A stretch of 64,000 nucleotides of DNA from Alteromonas sp. 5E99-2 (GTDB taxonomy: Bacteria; Pseudomonadota; Gammaproteobacteria; Enterobacterales; Alteromonadaceae): positions 145,570 through 209,569 of the forward strand of contig NZ_JAFNJE010000005.1 of the NCBI RefSeq assembly GCF_017368475.1, in the 5' to 3' direction. Below are positions 56,548 through 64,000 of the stretch, one piece after another. The notes beneath the pieces were generated by a model that saw nothing but the letters and a program-made list of their open reading frames with translations, made no database searches and was not told where the DNA came from. Position numbers and translations under genes: made by a program. Numbering within the stretch: the first letter of the stretch is position 1; every line of letters begins with the position of its first letter.

Positions 56548-57408
56548 TCAATGATTACGTCGATATTGATTTGGGGTCGCGGCAACGCGCTCTTTAAATA
56601 CACGTTGAAAATGGGCTTGGTCGCTAAACCCCATTGTATGTGCAGTATCAACAATAGTTTCACCCGATTTTAATGCATCTTGGCTTAGGTGAAGTCTGCA
56701 GTTTAATCGATAGGCATGTGGAGTCATATTGAACGATTGTTTAAAGAGTCTATTAAAATACCCCACACTTAAACCAAATTTTGAACTTATTTCACTAATA
56801 GAAGTATTGTCTAAACAGTGCTCGTTTAGGTATTGAGCTATTTTGTACACATTACTTAAAGGCTTCACAGTGCTTTGTTCAGCTTTATTCTTGTCAACAT
56901 ACTTAACAAGTGATGTTAAGCAAGATTCAAGTTTGTGACTTTTATGTTGTGTAGAATAGGCCTCAGATATTAAGTCGTTGCAAGTATTTACAAAAGACAG
57001 ATATAAAGAAGGAACTGATAAGGTATCAAGTTGAGTGTCTTGCCAGTGTTTGTATTGTCTGATTCCTGTCTTTTTTAATAACGACGCTAGCCATGCCGTA
57101 TCAATGTGCATCATGTAATAACCCCATGGTGAATGTTTCAGTGGATTACACGCATGTACAACATGTGGATTCATCATAACCAGTGTGCCACGCTTTACTG
57201 TATAAAGCCTATTTGCACAAACAAATTCACTGTTCCCAGTTAAAATAGCACCAACAGACCATTCATTATGAAAATGAGGGGAATAGGTTACATTGCGGCC
57301 GTCTAATACCTGCCTTAGTTCAACATAGGGAAGCGCGGGATTTCGCCAAAAAAGAGGGGCTGCAGATGTCATGGGGCTACATAAAAAAGTAAAGATTGAA
57401 TTAGTCAA
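56548..57408 (-). CDS. AraC-family transcriptional regulator
   Basis: 286 residues. An N-terminal cupin-like ligand domain (HFHNEWSVGAILTGNSEFVCANRLYTVKRG pattern) is followed by a C-terminal double helix-turn-helix: TSISEISSKFGLSVGYFNRLFKQ and TIVDTAHTMGFSDQAHFQRVFKER-type motifs. It is similar to regulators found with LysE exporters. It is read toward the LysE gene. Confidence 0.9.
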   Translation of the reverse strand: MTNSIFTFLCSPMTSAAPLFWRNPALPYVELRQVLDGRNVTYSPHFHNEWSVGAILTGNSEFVCANRLYTVKRGTLVMMNPHVVHACNPLKHSPWGYYMMHIDTAWLASLLKKTGIRQYKHWQDTQLDTLSVPSLYLSFVNTCNDLISEAYSTQHKSHKLESCLTSLVKYVDKNKAEQSTVKPLSNVYKIAQYLNEHCLDNTSISEISSKFGLSVGYFNRLFKQSFNMTPHAYRLNCRLHLSQDALKSGETIVDTAHTMGFSDQAHFQRVFKERVAATPNQYRRNH

Positions 57409-57527
57409 ACTTTAACATGCTCTGCATTGAAATTTAGGTTATTTGATAAATAAATTATTGACGACTTTTATGAAATTATTCATTGTATATGAATAAACTA
57501 GCTAGTTAAAAAGTCAGGGATGAACTT

Positions 57528-57908
57528 TTGCAGGAATGGAAAAATAACAAATACTACTGGATCATCGAGCTACTTGGGTTCTGGGAAGGGGGAGTTAATG
57601 CATCTAATCTAGCTCAGCAATTTAGTGTTACTCGTAAACAAGGAAAGCAATACCTTACTCGATACAGGGCTTTGTATCCTCAAAACCTAATTTACAACAC
57701 TAGCTTAAAACACTTCATTCCTACTTCAACCCGTTTGCCTACACGACGGGTTTCTCCATAAACAATGCGTTCTTTGGTGCGCTATCTATTACAAGAAATG
57801 CAAATAGATATCTCTCAAGCAGACAAAGCGGAAAAGCAACCTTTAGTGGTAGCCAATGCAGCAGAGGTAACACAGTGGCTGTTCAATAACGTAAATGGCA
57901 GCAAGTAA
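57528..57908 (+). pseudogene. Remnant of WYL/BrxR-type defence-system regulator
   Basis: One reading frame broken by a TAA at 57759-57761. The first part (about 70 residues: YWIIELLGFWEGGVNASNLAQ… RYRALYPQNLIYNTSLKHFIPT) is the winged-helix N-terminus and linker of WYL-domain repressors of the BrxR/CapW kind. After the stop the same frame gives MRSLVRYLLQEMQIDISQAD…PLVVANAAEVTQWLF, which looks like the C-terminal end of such a protein. Intact members have nearly 300 residues, so the WYL core is deleted. A TTG start with AGGGA seven bases upstream remains. A weak hairpin plus T-rich sequence follows at 57913-57938. Confidence 0.65.
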
Positions 57909-58000
57909 ATAGGGTAATAAAGTTACCTGTTTATTTTTCAGGGGTTGTACGAAAAGAATAACAAAGTAGTCTGAGGTTATTCAAAAAGAAGGACGCTGGA

Positions 58001-58276
58001 ATGAAAGATTTATCCCCATCAGATTTAAAAACTATTTTGCATTCTAAGCGCGCAAATTTGTATTACTTAGAATATTGCCGCGTAATGCAAAAAGATGGGC
58101 GAGTACTGTATTTAACAGAAGCGAAAAAAGAAAATTAGTATTTCAATGTTCCCATTGCCAATACAACTGTAATTTTATTGTGTAATGGCACATCGATCAC
58201 CCAAGCGGCTTTACGTATGTTAGCGCAGGCGGGTGTGTTAATTGGTTTTGCTGGCGGTGGAGCAACACCATTTTGA
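58001..58276 (+). pseudogene. cas1: Truncated type I-F-like cas1 remnant
   Basis: From ATG 58001, with AAGGA upstream, the frame reads SPSDLKTILHSKRANLYYLE, the hallmark N-terminus of subtype I-F Cas1 (the CRISPR-adaptation integrase). A TAG at 58136-58138 interrupts it; the same frame then continues YFNVPIANTTVILLCNGTSI and ALRMLAQAGVLIGFAGGGAT before TGA at 58274. These align with the I-F Cas1 N-terminal domain in order and spacing. The remaining ~230 residues, including the active-site Glu/His/Asp, are absent. No cas2-3, csy gene or repeat array is nearby. Nonfunctional fossil. Confidence 0.82.
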
Positions 58277-58376
58277 AACAGATATAACAGGTGAATTCAA
58301 TGATAATGAGGTTGCAAATGGTAATGATTGCTATTTATAATATTGATTAATATAACTTTATTACATAGGAATTATC

Positions 58377-58898
58377 GTGTCACCAAATCTTAATGATTCT
58401 GTATTTAATTGGTCGGCAATGATTGATGAAAATAAACAAGAGTTATTATGGGGATGTCAAAAAATTCTACATTGTCCTAAACGTGCTGAAGATGTATTAC
58501 AAGATGCTTTTATTCGTCTATCTCAACTTGATTTAAAAAAAGTATTGAATATAAAAAAACCAGAAGGGTATTTATTTCAAGTGGTAAAAAACATCTCGAT
58601 TGACTATAAGCGAAAATTGAATAAAGAAAGTCTATTTGTTAGTGATGCATCAATGTATACCGAAGTCCCCGATACAGCCAATAGCCCCGAAGAAGCATTA
58701 GATAAGCAAAGCTCACTTAATGCTATTAATGACTCATTAGCAAAACTTCCTGTTAGGACAAGAGAAGTTTTTGAATTATATCGTTATGGGGAGTTTAGCC
58801 AGAAAAACATAGCACTAAAATATGATATTTCACCCACATTGGTTAATTTTTTAATTAAAGCTGCTGTTGATACTTGTCGTAAGGATTTACAAAAATAA
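58377..58898 (+). CDS. ECF-type RNA polymerase sigma factor
   Basis: 173 residues. Sigma-2 is seen in HCPKRAEDVLQDAFIRLSQL and YLFQVVKNISIDYKRK, and sigma-4 in ALAKLPVRTREVFELYRYG-like SLAKLPVRTREVFELYRYG with the HTH EFSQKNIALKYDISPTLVNF. It resembles FecI/PvdS iron-starvation sigma factors. The GTG start has AGGA upstream. No FecR-type anti-sigma gene is adjacent. It leads the nonribosomal peptide cluster and probably drives it; a weak Fur-like sequence lies upstream (around 58319-58333). Confidence 0.88.
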   Translation: MSPNLNDSVFNWSAMIDENKQELLWGCQKILHCPKRAEDVLQDAFIRLSQLDLKKVLNIKKPEGYLFQVVKNISIDYKRKLNKESLFVSDASMYTEVPDTANSPEEALDKQSSLNAINDSLAKLPVRTREVFELYRYGEFSQKNIALKYDISPTLVNFLIKAAVDTCRKDLQK

Positions 58899-58922
58899 AC
58901 AGGTATTTTTCTTTTGTTGTTG

Positions 58923-58949
58923 AGTTACCAATAACCCTTGTTGGTAACT
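58923..58949 (+). terminator. Hairpin after sigma-factor gene
   Basis: AGTTACCAA and TTGGTAACT form a 9-bp stem. An alternative pairing AACCC/GGGTT overlaps it. It lacks a long T-run; it may end the sigma transcript or act as a leader structure of mbtH. Confidence 0.5.
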
Positions 58950-59104
58950 TTGTTGGGTTCCCCTTTCACCTTTTCAATTGATTTTTAAATAAATCATAAT
59001 TTTTATAAATTTTTAGCTTATGCCTTCGTCTTTATAAATAATATATCAAAGTGATATTCATCGTTTAATTTACATAGCTTAATTTAACTTATTAAGGAAT
59101 GACA

Positions 59105-59332
59105 ATGGCAACTAGTTACTTTGATCGTGAAGACGGTCAATTTACCGTATTAATTAATCATGAAGAACAATACTCTCTTTGGCCCCAATGGAAAACAATC
59201 CCTGGTGGTTGGAAAGCTGTAGGAGTTGAAGGAAATAAACAGTTCTGCCTTGATTATATAGAAAAAAACTGGACAGATATGCGCCCACTTTCATTGCGTC
59301 AATGGATGAATGAGCAAGCAAGTAACGGATAA
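59105..59332 (+). CDS. MbtH-family protein
   Basis: 75-residue activator of NRPS adenylation domains. The complete family signature is present: [19 protein letters not shown], then [21 protein letters not shown]. An ATG at 59099 is possible but overlaps the ribosome-binding site; AAGGA six bases before 59105 selects the second ATG ([11 protein letters not shown]). It lies just upstream of the tailoring and NRPS genes, the usual setting. Confidence 0.95.
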   Translation: MATSYFDREDGQFTVLINHEEQYSLWPQWKTIPGGWKAVGVEGNKQFCLDYIEKNWTDMRPLSLRQWMNEQASNG

Positions 59333-59510
59333 AGAAGTTACATAACAATTCAGGCTCATATTCAAAAAAATACTACTAACGATAAATTTTGTTTTAAGTA
59401 CTGATGTTTTAAATGTATTTCAAAGATATATGGCTAGTCATTAACGTTAAGGTTTTTGCTGACGTTAGTACGTAGCGTTAACAAATAATATGTATTCTCT
59501 AGGTAATATT

Positions 59511-60479
59511 ATGACAATAACAGGGCGCATAGCTCCTCAAGGCTCAGATCTTCCCGTATTAATAACACCTAAGTTCACAGGTGAAACATTGCATGAGGCA
59601 TTTCAGCGACTTCAAGTAGATATTGAGGGCTTAATTACTACGGTTGGTGGTGTTCTATTACGTGGATTTTCAGTACCTGAAATAGCCGATTTTAAAAGCT
59701 TTGCTGCCTCTTTTGGTGATCCACTACTGAATTATGAATTTGGTTCAACACCACGCTCAGCAGTGTCTAAAGGTGTTTATACCTCTACATCTTATCCTGC
59801 TCATCAACATATTCCTTTGCATAATGAACAAGCCTACACGCGAGAGTGGGCAAAAAGAATTTGGTTTCATTGTGTTACTGCATCAAAAGTAGGTGGTGAA
59901 ACACCTATTGCGGATAGCCGCGCTATTTATAACCGCATGCCATTATCTATTCGTAACCAATTTGAAAAAGGGCTGTTATATGTCCGTAACTATGGTGATT
60001 TTGATTTGCCTTGGCAGCAGGTATTTAATACAGAGAACCCTGCTGAAGTAGAAGCGTACTGTCGCCGCACTCAAATTCAATTTGAGTGGACAGAAGATGA
60101 TGGCCTACGTACCTCTCAATTATGCCAAGGTATTGAAACTCATTATCAAACAGGTGAGAAACTGTGGTTTAACCAAGCGCATTTATTTCATATAAGTAAT
60201 TTGCAGCCAGAGGTCAGAGAGTCTCTAGAAGGCATGCTTGATTTAGAAGAGATGCCTCGTAATGTTTATTATGCTGATGGCAGTGTCATTAGTGATGAGG
60301 TATTTGACGAAGTACGCCAAGTACTGGCCCAAGAAACGGTGCTATTTCCGTGGCAAGACGGTGATGTTGTTATGCTTGATAACATGCTAGTAGCGCATGG
60401 CCGTACCCCTTTTGAAGGTCCTCGTAAAGTCGTTGTTGCGATGGCTGGTTCTCATGGAAATTTAGAACAGCAACTGTAA
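59511..60479 (+). CDS. SyrP/TauD-type Fe(II)/2-oxoglutarate dioxygenase
   Basis: 322-residue TauD/TfdA-family oxygenase. Iron ligands are His104 and Glu106 in PLHNEQAY (an HXE variant instead of HXD, also found in clavaminate synthase) and a distal His near 296 in VMLDNMLVAHGRTP, with an Arg in GPRKVVVA for 2-oxoglutarate. Members beside NRPS genes beta-hydroxylate amino acids such as Asp. ATG 59511 is chosen because AGGT lies six bases upstream; an ATG at 59490 lacks one. Substrate is inferred only. Confidence 0.85.
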   Translation: MTITGRIAPQGSDLPVLITPKFTGETLHEAFQRLQVDIEGLITTVGGVLLRGFSVPEIADFKSFAASFGDPLLNYEFGSTPRSAVSKGVYTSTSYPAHQHIPLHNEQAYTREWAKRIWFHCVTASKVGGETPIADSRAIYNRMPLSIRNQFEKGLLYVRNYGDFDLPWQQVFNTENPAEVEAYCRRTQIQFEWTEDDGLRTSQLCQGIETHYQTGEKLWFNQAHLFHISNLQPEVRESLEGMLDLEEMPRNVYYADGSVISDEVFDEVRQVLAQETVLFPWQDGDVVMLDNMLVAHGRTPFEGPRKVVVAMAGSHGNLEQQL

Positions 60480-60535
60480 TCAATCATTATAAATATCAAT
60501 AGTAATAATTAATTTATATGTAAATGGAAATCGCA

Positions 60536-62614
60536 ATGAATGCTATTTTAAATCAGCTTGATAATCATAAAATCAATGTGACACATGGATTTGATACGCC
60601 TGATCAACATGCCAATAATATGGTGGAATGCTTACAGTATTTAGTCAGTGTTCGACCAAACGATACGGGATTAGTGACGGTAAAGGCTGATGGGGATAGC
60701 CATTTTAGTTATCAGCAATTAGAAGTGAAAGTGTTAGCACTCGCCAGTGTATTACAAAAACAATTTACGGTAGGTGACCGAGCGTTAATTCTTCATGATA
60801 ACGACGAGCATTATGTTATCTCGTTTTTGGCCTGTTTATACGCGGGTATTATTGCAGTGCCTGTATTCCCTCCAGAGTCAATGAAAGAAAAGCACTTGGC
60901 TCGTTTACTTTTAATTGCTGAAGATGCGACACCGGCATGCTTGTTGACTACCAATCACTTTTTAACAATGTTTGGTAATAATGCTTTATTGCTTAGCAAA
61001 ATTGCATCAATTGCAGTAGATGATGTTAATGATGAATTAGCTGAGCAGTGGTGTCCTTATAATCCTAATACTGACAGCATTGCATTTTTACAATATACCT
61101 CTGGCTCAACGTCAGCTCCTAAAGGGGTCATGGTGAGTCATGGTAACTTATTAGCCAATGGATTAGCGGCAAAAACAGGCTTTGCTGCCGCTGAACACGA
61201 TATCGCAGTTAGTTGGTTACCCTTGTATCATGATATGGGGCTTATGGGGGGGCTCTTACAACCCATTTTTGTTGGGGTTCCTGTTATCTTAATGAGTCCA
61301 AACTTCTTTTTACAAAGACCTATTCGTTGGTTAGAAACGATTTCTCGTTATAGAGGTACGGTCAGTGGCGGCCCTGACTTTGCCTACCGTTTATGCCTTG
61401 AAAGAATTAAAGAAAGCCAGCTAACTGAATTAGATCTATCTTGCTGGCGTGTTGCTTTTTCAGGTGCTGAACCTATTCGACACGATACTCTTGAATTATT
61501 TTCGGAAACGCTTTCTAGGGCTGGCCTTTCTGCTGAAGCAATATTCCCTTGTTATGGCTTAGCTGAAGCAACCTTATATGTTTCAGGAAGTGTGGCAGGA
61601 AAAGGCATGGTGGCAACGCAATTTTGTCCAGATGACATAGCAAAACATACAGTCACGCCAAAAAGCGATGGTAAAAAGCTAGTCTCTTGTGGTTATACCG
61701 CAAAAAACCATCAAACAATAATTATGTCTGGTGATTCGAATGAAAACTTTACACGCTTAGCAGAAAGTACCATAGGTGAAATTTGGATTTCAGGGCCCAG
61801 CGTAGCGGTTGGTTATTGGCAGAATGATAAAGCAACAGCAGATACTTATATTGAATATAACGGTCAACGCTGGCTTCGCTCGGGTGATTTAGGGTTTATA
61901 TACCAACAACAGTTATATATTACTGGTCGTGTAAAGGATCTTATTATCTTGAGAGGTTATAACGTTTATCCTCAAGACATTGAAAAAATCGTTGAGGATA
62001 CTTGTGATTTTGTAAGAAAAGGGCGCGTTGCGGCATTTTCTGTCACGAAACCTGATGGTACAGAAGGCATTGGTTTAGCGATGGAAGTTCCGGTTAGGTT
62101 ACAAAAAAGCATGCCAGCTGAGTTGATGTTTGAACAATTAGCCTATGTCATTGCTGAACAATACCAAGAGCCTTTATCGGTTGCTATTTTATTAAATCGA
62201 GCAGCATTACCTAAAACATCAAGTGGCAAACTTCAGCGCTCTGCTTGTCGCAATGGTTGGCAAGACAATACGCTTGACAGCTATGCTAGCTATCAATTTG
62301 GCACAATACACGCTGATACTAATACACAATTAATCAATAAACCTATTGTTGAAATTGAAAATGAATTACAGCAAGCGATTGCTAATATTTGGTGCGATAT
62401 TCTTGAAAATTCTGATTTAACACTAAGTCCAACTAGCCACTTCTTTATGGTGGGTGGTAACTCGCTTTTAGCTCTTCGTGTACTTGCTGCACTGGAAGAG
62501 ACATTTGATATTAACATTCCTCCAGCTGATTTTATAACGTCACCAACCATTGCTGAGCTGGCAAATTTAGTTGAGTTGACGTTGATTCAAGAAATCGAAG
62601 ACGCAACTGTTTAG
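60536..62614 (+). CDS. Fatty-acyl-AMP ligase with C-terminal carrier domain
   Basis: 692 residues. An adenylation domain of the FAAL type has the AMP motif YTSGSTSAPKGVMVSHGNL near residue 187, CYGLAEATLYVSG and SGDLGFIYQQQLYITGRVKD. A carrier domain follows with the phosphopantetheine Ser in VGGNSLLALRVLA near residue 643. It would activate a fatty acid and hand it to the NRPS, starting a lipopeptide. Start: GGAA six bases before ATG 60536; the ATG at 60524 lacks a site. The NRPS gene follows after 22 bases. Confidence 0.9.
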   Translation: MNAILNQLDNHKINVTHGFDTPDQHANNMVECLQYLVSVRPNDTGLVTVKADGDSHFSYQQLEVKVLALASVLQKQFTVGDRALILHDNDEHYVISFLACLYAGIIAVPVFPPESMKEKHLARLLLIAEDATPACLLTTNHFLTMFGNNALLLSKIASIAVDDVNDELAEQWCPYNPNTDSIAFLQYTSGSTSAPKGVMVSHGNLLANGLAAKTGFAAAEHDIAVSWLPLYHDMGLMGGLLQPIFVGVPVILMSPNFFLQRPIRWLETISRYRGTVSGGPDFAYRLCLERIKESQLTELDLSCWRVAFSGAEPIRHDTLELFSETLSRAGLSAEAIFPCYGLAEATLYVSGSVAGKGMVATQFCPDDIAKHTVTPKSDGKKLVSCGYTAKNHQTIIMSGDSNENFTRLAESTIGEIWISGPSVAVGYWQNDKATADTYIEYNGQRWLRSGDLGFIYQQQLYITGRVKDLIILRGYNVYPQDIEKIVEDTCDFVRKGRVAAFSVTKPDGTEGIGLAMEVPVRLQKSMPAELMFEQLAYVIAEQYQEPLSVAILLNRAALPKTSSGKLQRSACRNGWQDNTLDSYASYQFGTIHADTNTQLINKPIVEIENELQQAIANIWCDILENSDLTLSPTSHFFMVGGNSLLALRVLAALEETFDINIPPADFITSPTIAELANLVELTLIQEIEDATV

Positions 62615-62636
62615 CCTTTCAATACACGAGTACATA

Positions 62637-64000
62637 ATGGATAACACCAATAAAAGCACAGTTATTGCGCGCAAAGCGGGTTTAACTGATAAGCAAAAAG
62701 AGTTATTGGCTCAACGTTTATCAGGTAAAAAAAAATCATTAAACAAGCAGCGTATTCCAAAGCGTAATGCAACAAAAACAATTCCTTTATCGTATGGTCA
62801 ACGAAGCTTATGGGTCACATGGCAATTAGATCAAGCGAGTAATGCTTATAATATGTCGGGTGTCTTAAAAATATCGGGCGAGTTAAATAAGAAGGCGATA
62901 AAAAAAAGTTTAACCCTATTACTTGAACGTCATGAAATATTAAGAACGTGTTTTATTGCATCTGATGATAATGAAGCACAACAATGTATTCAAAATGAAT
63001 TTGAGTTGCCTTGGTCTGAACACCTTTTCTCAAGTGATTTAATTACAGAAAATCAAGCAAAAAATCTAACAGAAAAATTTGCTAAACGGCCATTTGATCT
63101 CGAAAATGAATTGCCTTTTAAAGCTTGTTTAATTTCATTATCTAATGATGAGCATCAGCTGGCGTTAAATGTACATCATATCGTTGCCGATGGTTGGTCG
63201 TTAACAATTATGCTAAATGAATTGATGGCTATTTATAGCGCTGTGGTGACAGAACAGCCTATTACGTTGCCCGAGTTGCCAATTCAATTTGCTGATTTTA
63301 GTGTATGGCAAAAAAGCTGGTTAGACTCTGGAGAATTAACTAAGCAGTTAGCATATTGGCAAACACAACTGGCTAATTGCCCCGCATCATTACCACTGCC
63401 GTACGATAGAAAAAGGCAGCCACAAATAAAAAAAATTAACCAAACATATGATTTTTATTTTAGCGGTACGTTAACTCAGCAGATCAAAAACCTTGTACAA
63501 CAAAGTGAAGCCACCTTGTATATGGGCTTGTTGGCATTATTCAAATTAACGTTATTTCGTTTAAGCGGACAAAGTGATTTATGTATTGGTTCACCTATTG
63601 TTAATCGAACGAAAAGTGAAACACATGGCTTAATTGGCTATTTAACGAATGTCCAAGTATTGCGAACAAAGTTAGACTGGACAAGTGATTTTATTGCGTT
63701 ATTACATCAAGTTCGTACAACTGTTCTAGCAGGTCAAACGCATCAAAATGTCCCGTTTGATATGTTGGTTGATGCGTTAAAACCAGAGCGAATTTCAGGT
63801 GTTCATCCGTTATTTCAAGTGAAATGTACGCAGCAAGCGGCGTTACCAGATAGTTATCATTTCTCTGATCTTGAAATGCAATTACACATAGATGCTGTTG
63901 ATGAATCACACTTTGACTTAAGCTTTGACTTTACCGATACCGGCTCAGAGATAGCGGGCGTATTTAATTACGACAGTAGCTTGTTTGAAGCTTCGACGGT
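62637..64000 (+). CDS. Nonribosomal peptide synthetase, N-terminal condensation domain (partial)
   Basis: The frame is open from ATG 62637 to the end of the window (about 454 residues), so the gene continues beyond it. After a ~45-residue basic lead-in, YGQRSLWVTWQLDQASNAYN starts a condensation domain; the catalytic motif is NVHHIVADGWS near residue 180, followed by FADFSVWQKSW, GSPIVNRTKSETHGLIGYL and PFDMLVDALKPERISGVHPLF. This starter condensation domain probably receives the acyl chain from the FAAL. Adenylation domains lie outside the window, so the peptide is not predictable. Confidence 0.92.
   Translation, partial: MDNTNKSTVIARKAGLTDKQKELLAQRLSGKKKSLNKQRIPKRNATKTIPLSYGQRSLWVTWQLDQASNAYNMSGVLKISGELNKKAIKKSLTLLLERHEILRTCFIASDDNEAQQCIQNEFELPWSEHLFSSDLITENQAKNLTEKFAKRPFDLENELPFKACLISLSNDEHQLALNVHHIVADGWSLTIMLNELMAIYSAVVTEQPITLPELPIQFADFSVWQKSWLDSGELTKQLAYWQTQLANCPASLPLPYDRKRQPQIKKINQTYDFYFSGTLTQQIKNLVQQSEATLYMGLLALFKLTLFRLSGQSDLCIGSPIVNRTKSETHGLIGYLTNVQVLRTKLDWTSDFIALLHQVRTTVLAGQTHQNVPFDMLVDALKPERISGVHPLFQVKCTQQAALPDSYHFSDLEMQLHIDAVDESHFDLSFDFTDTGSEIAGVFNYDSSLFEAST

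Noticed and set aside
57409..58376. CRISPR repeat array beside the cas1 remnant
   Set aside because: I looked for regularly spaced 28-base repeats around the remnant and found none.
1..64000. tRNA, rRNA, insertion sequences or phage integrase
   Set aside because: No cloverleaf, rRNA signature, transposase or integrase frame was recognised by reading; a dedicated RNA search could still find small RNAs.

Overview
The window looks like a chromosomal segment of a marine gammaproteobacterium of the Alteromonadales type (Alteromonas/Paraglaciecola-like). The evidence is moderately AT-rich DNA, E. coli-like housekeeping neighbourhoods (yejK-yejL-yejM; hda, arsC-bepA, perM, bcp, dapA-bamC-purC; purM-purN), a Pla-1/cef (VolA-type) lipase lipoprotein and a glucosylglycerate solute operon. 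The assignment is inferred from gene content, not from a database match. No rRNA, tRNA, insertion sequence or CRISPR array was recognised.

Layout. 1-4.2 kb: end of sucC, sucD, an unknown membrane-anchored protein, glnS. 4.2-9.7 kb: YciK-type reductase, surface lipase, SohB, then a hairpin-rich non-coding stretch. 9.7-21.1 kb: Nif3/YbgI protein, cmoM, a DMT exporter, glutathione peroxidase, a receiver-TPR protein, 3-hydroxyisobutyryl-CoA hydrolase, gmhB, yejM/yejL/yejK, a QueD-like protein, an M23 peptidase and a small thioredoxin-fold protein. 21.3-28.7 kb: accessory genes, including a secreted subtilase with a triplicated C-terminal module, GNAT, ABM monooxygenase, PEBP, tautomerase-like protein and chemoreceptor. 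28.9-38.1 kb, minus strand: a run from cmoA and cmoB through glycerate kinase, glucosyl-3-phosphoglycerate phosphatase, GpgS and a GH13_18 phosphorylase (a complete glucosylglycerate make-and-recycle set), then a terminator, moeA and a MATE exporter. 38.2-55.4 kb: add, fadE with a FadR-like operator, DUF3108-purN-purM, the hda/bepA/dapA/purC block, and yfaE-nrdB.

After nrdB the character changes. nrdA is not found beside nrdB; instead there is a 550-base non-coding stretch with a near-perfect Fur-type site, a LysE exporter convergent with an AraC regulator, and then two gene remnants. The first is a WYL/BrxR-type regulator cut down to its ends with an in-frame stop. The second is the first ~90 codons of a type I-F-like cas1, interrupted by a TAG and then ending. 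Neither is intact, and no other cas gene or repeat array accompanies them.

The last 5.6 kb starts a nonribosomal peptide cluster: ECF sigma factor, MbtH protein, SyrP/TauD-type dioxygenase, fatty-acyl-AMP ligase with a carrier domain, and an NRPS that begins with a condensation domain and runs off the window. Together these suggest an N-acylated, hydroxylated lipopeptide, most likely an amphiphilic siderophore under iron control. The product is an inference.

Several genes use TTG or GTG starts that are backed by Shine-Dalgarno spacing and family N-termini (sohB, hda, the DUF2066 gene, perM, cmoA, moeA).
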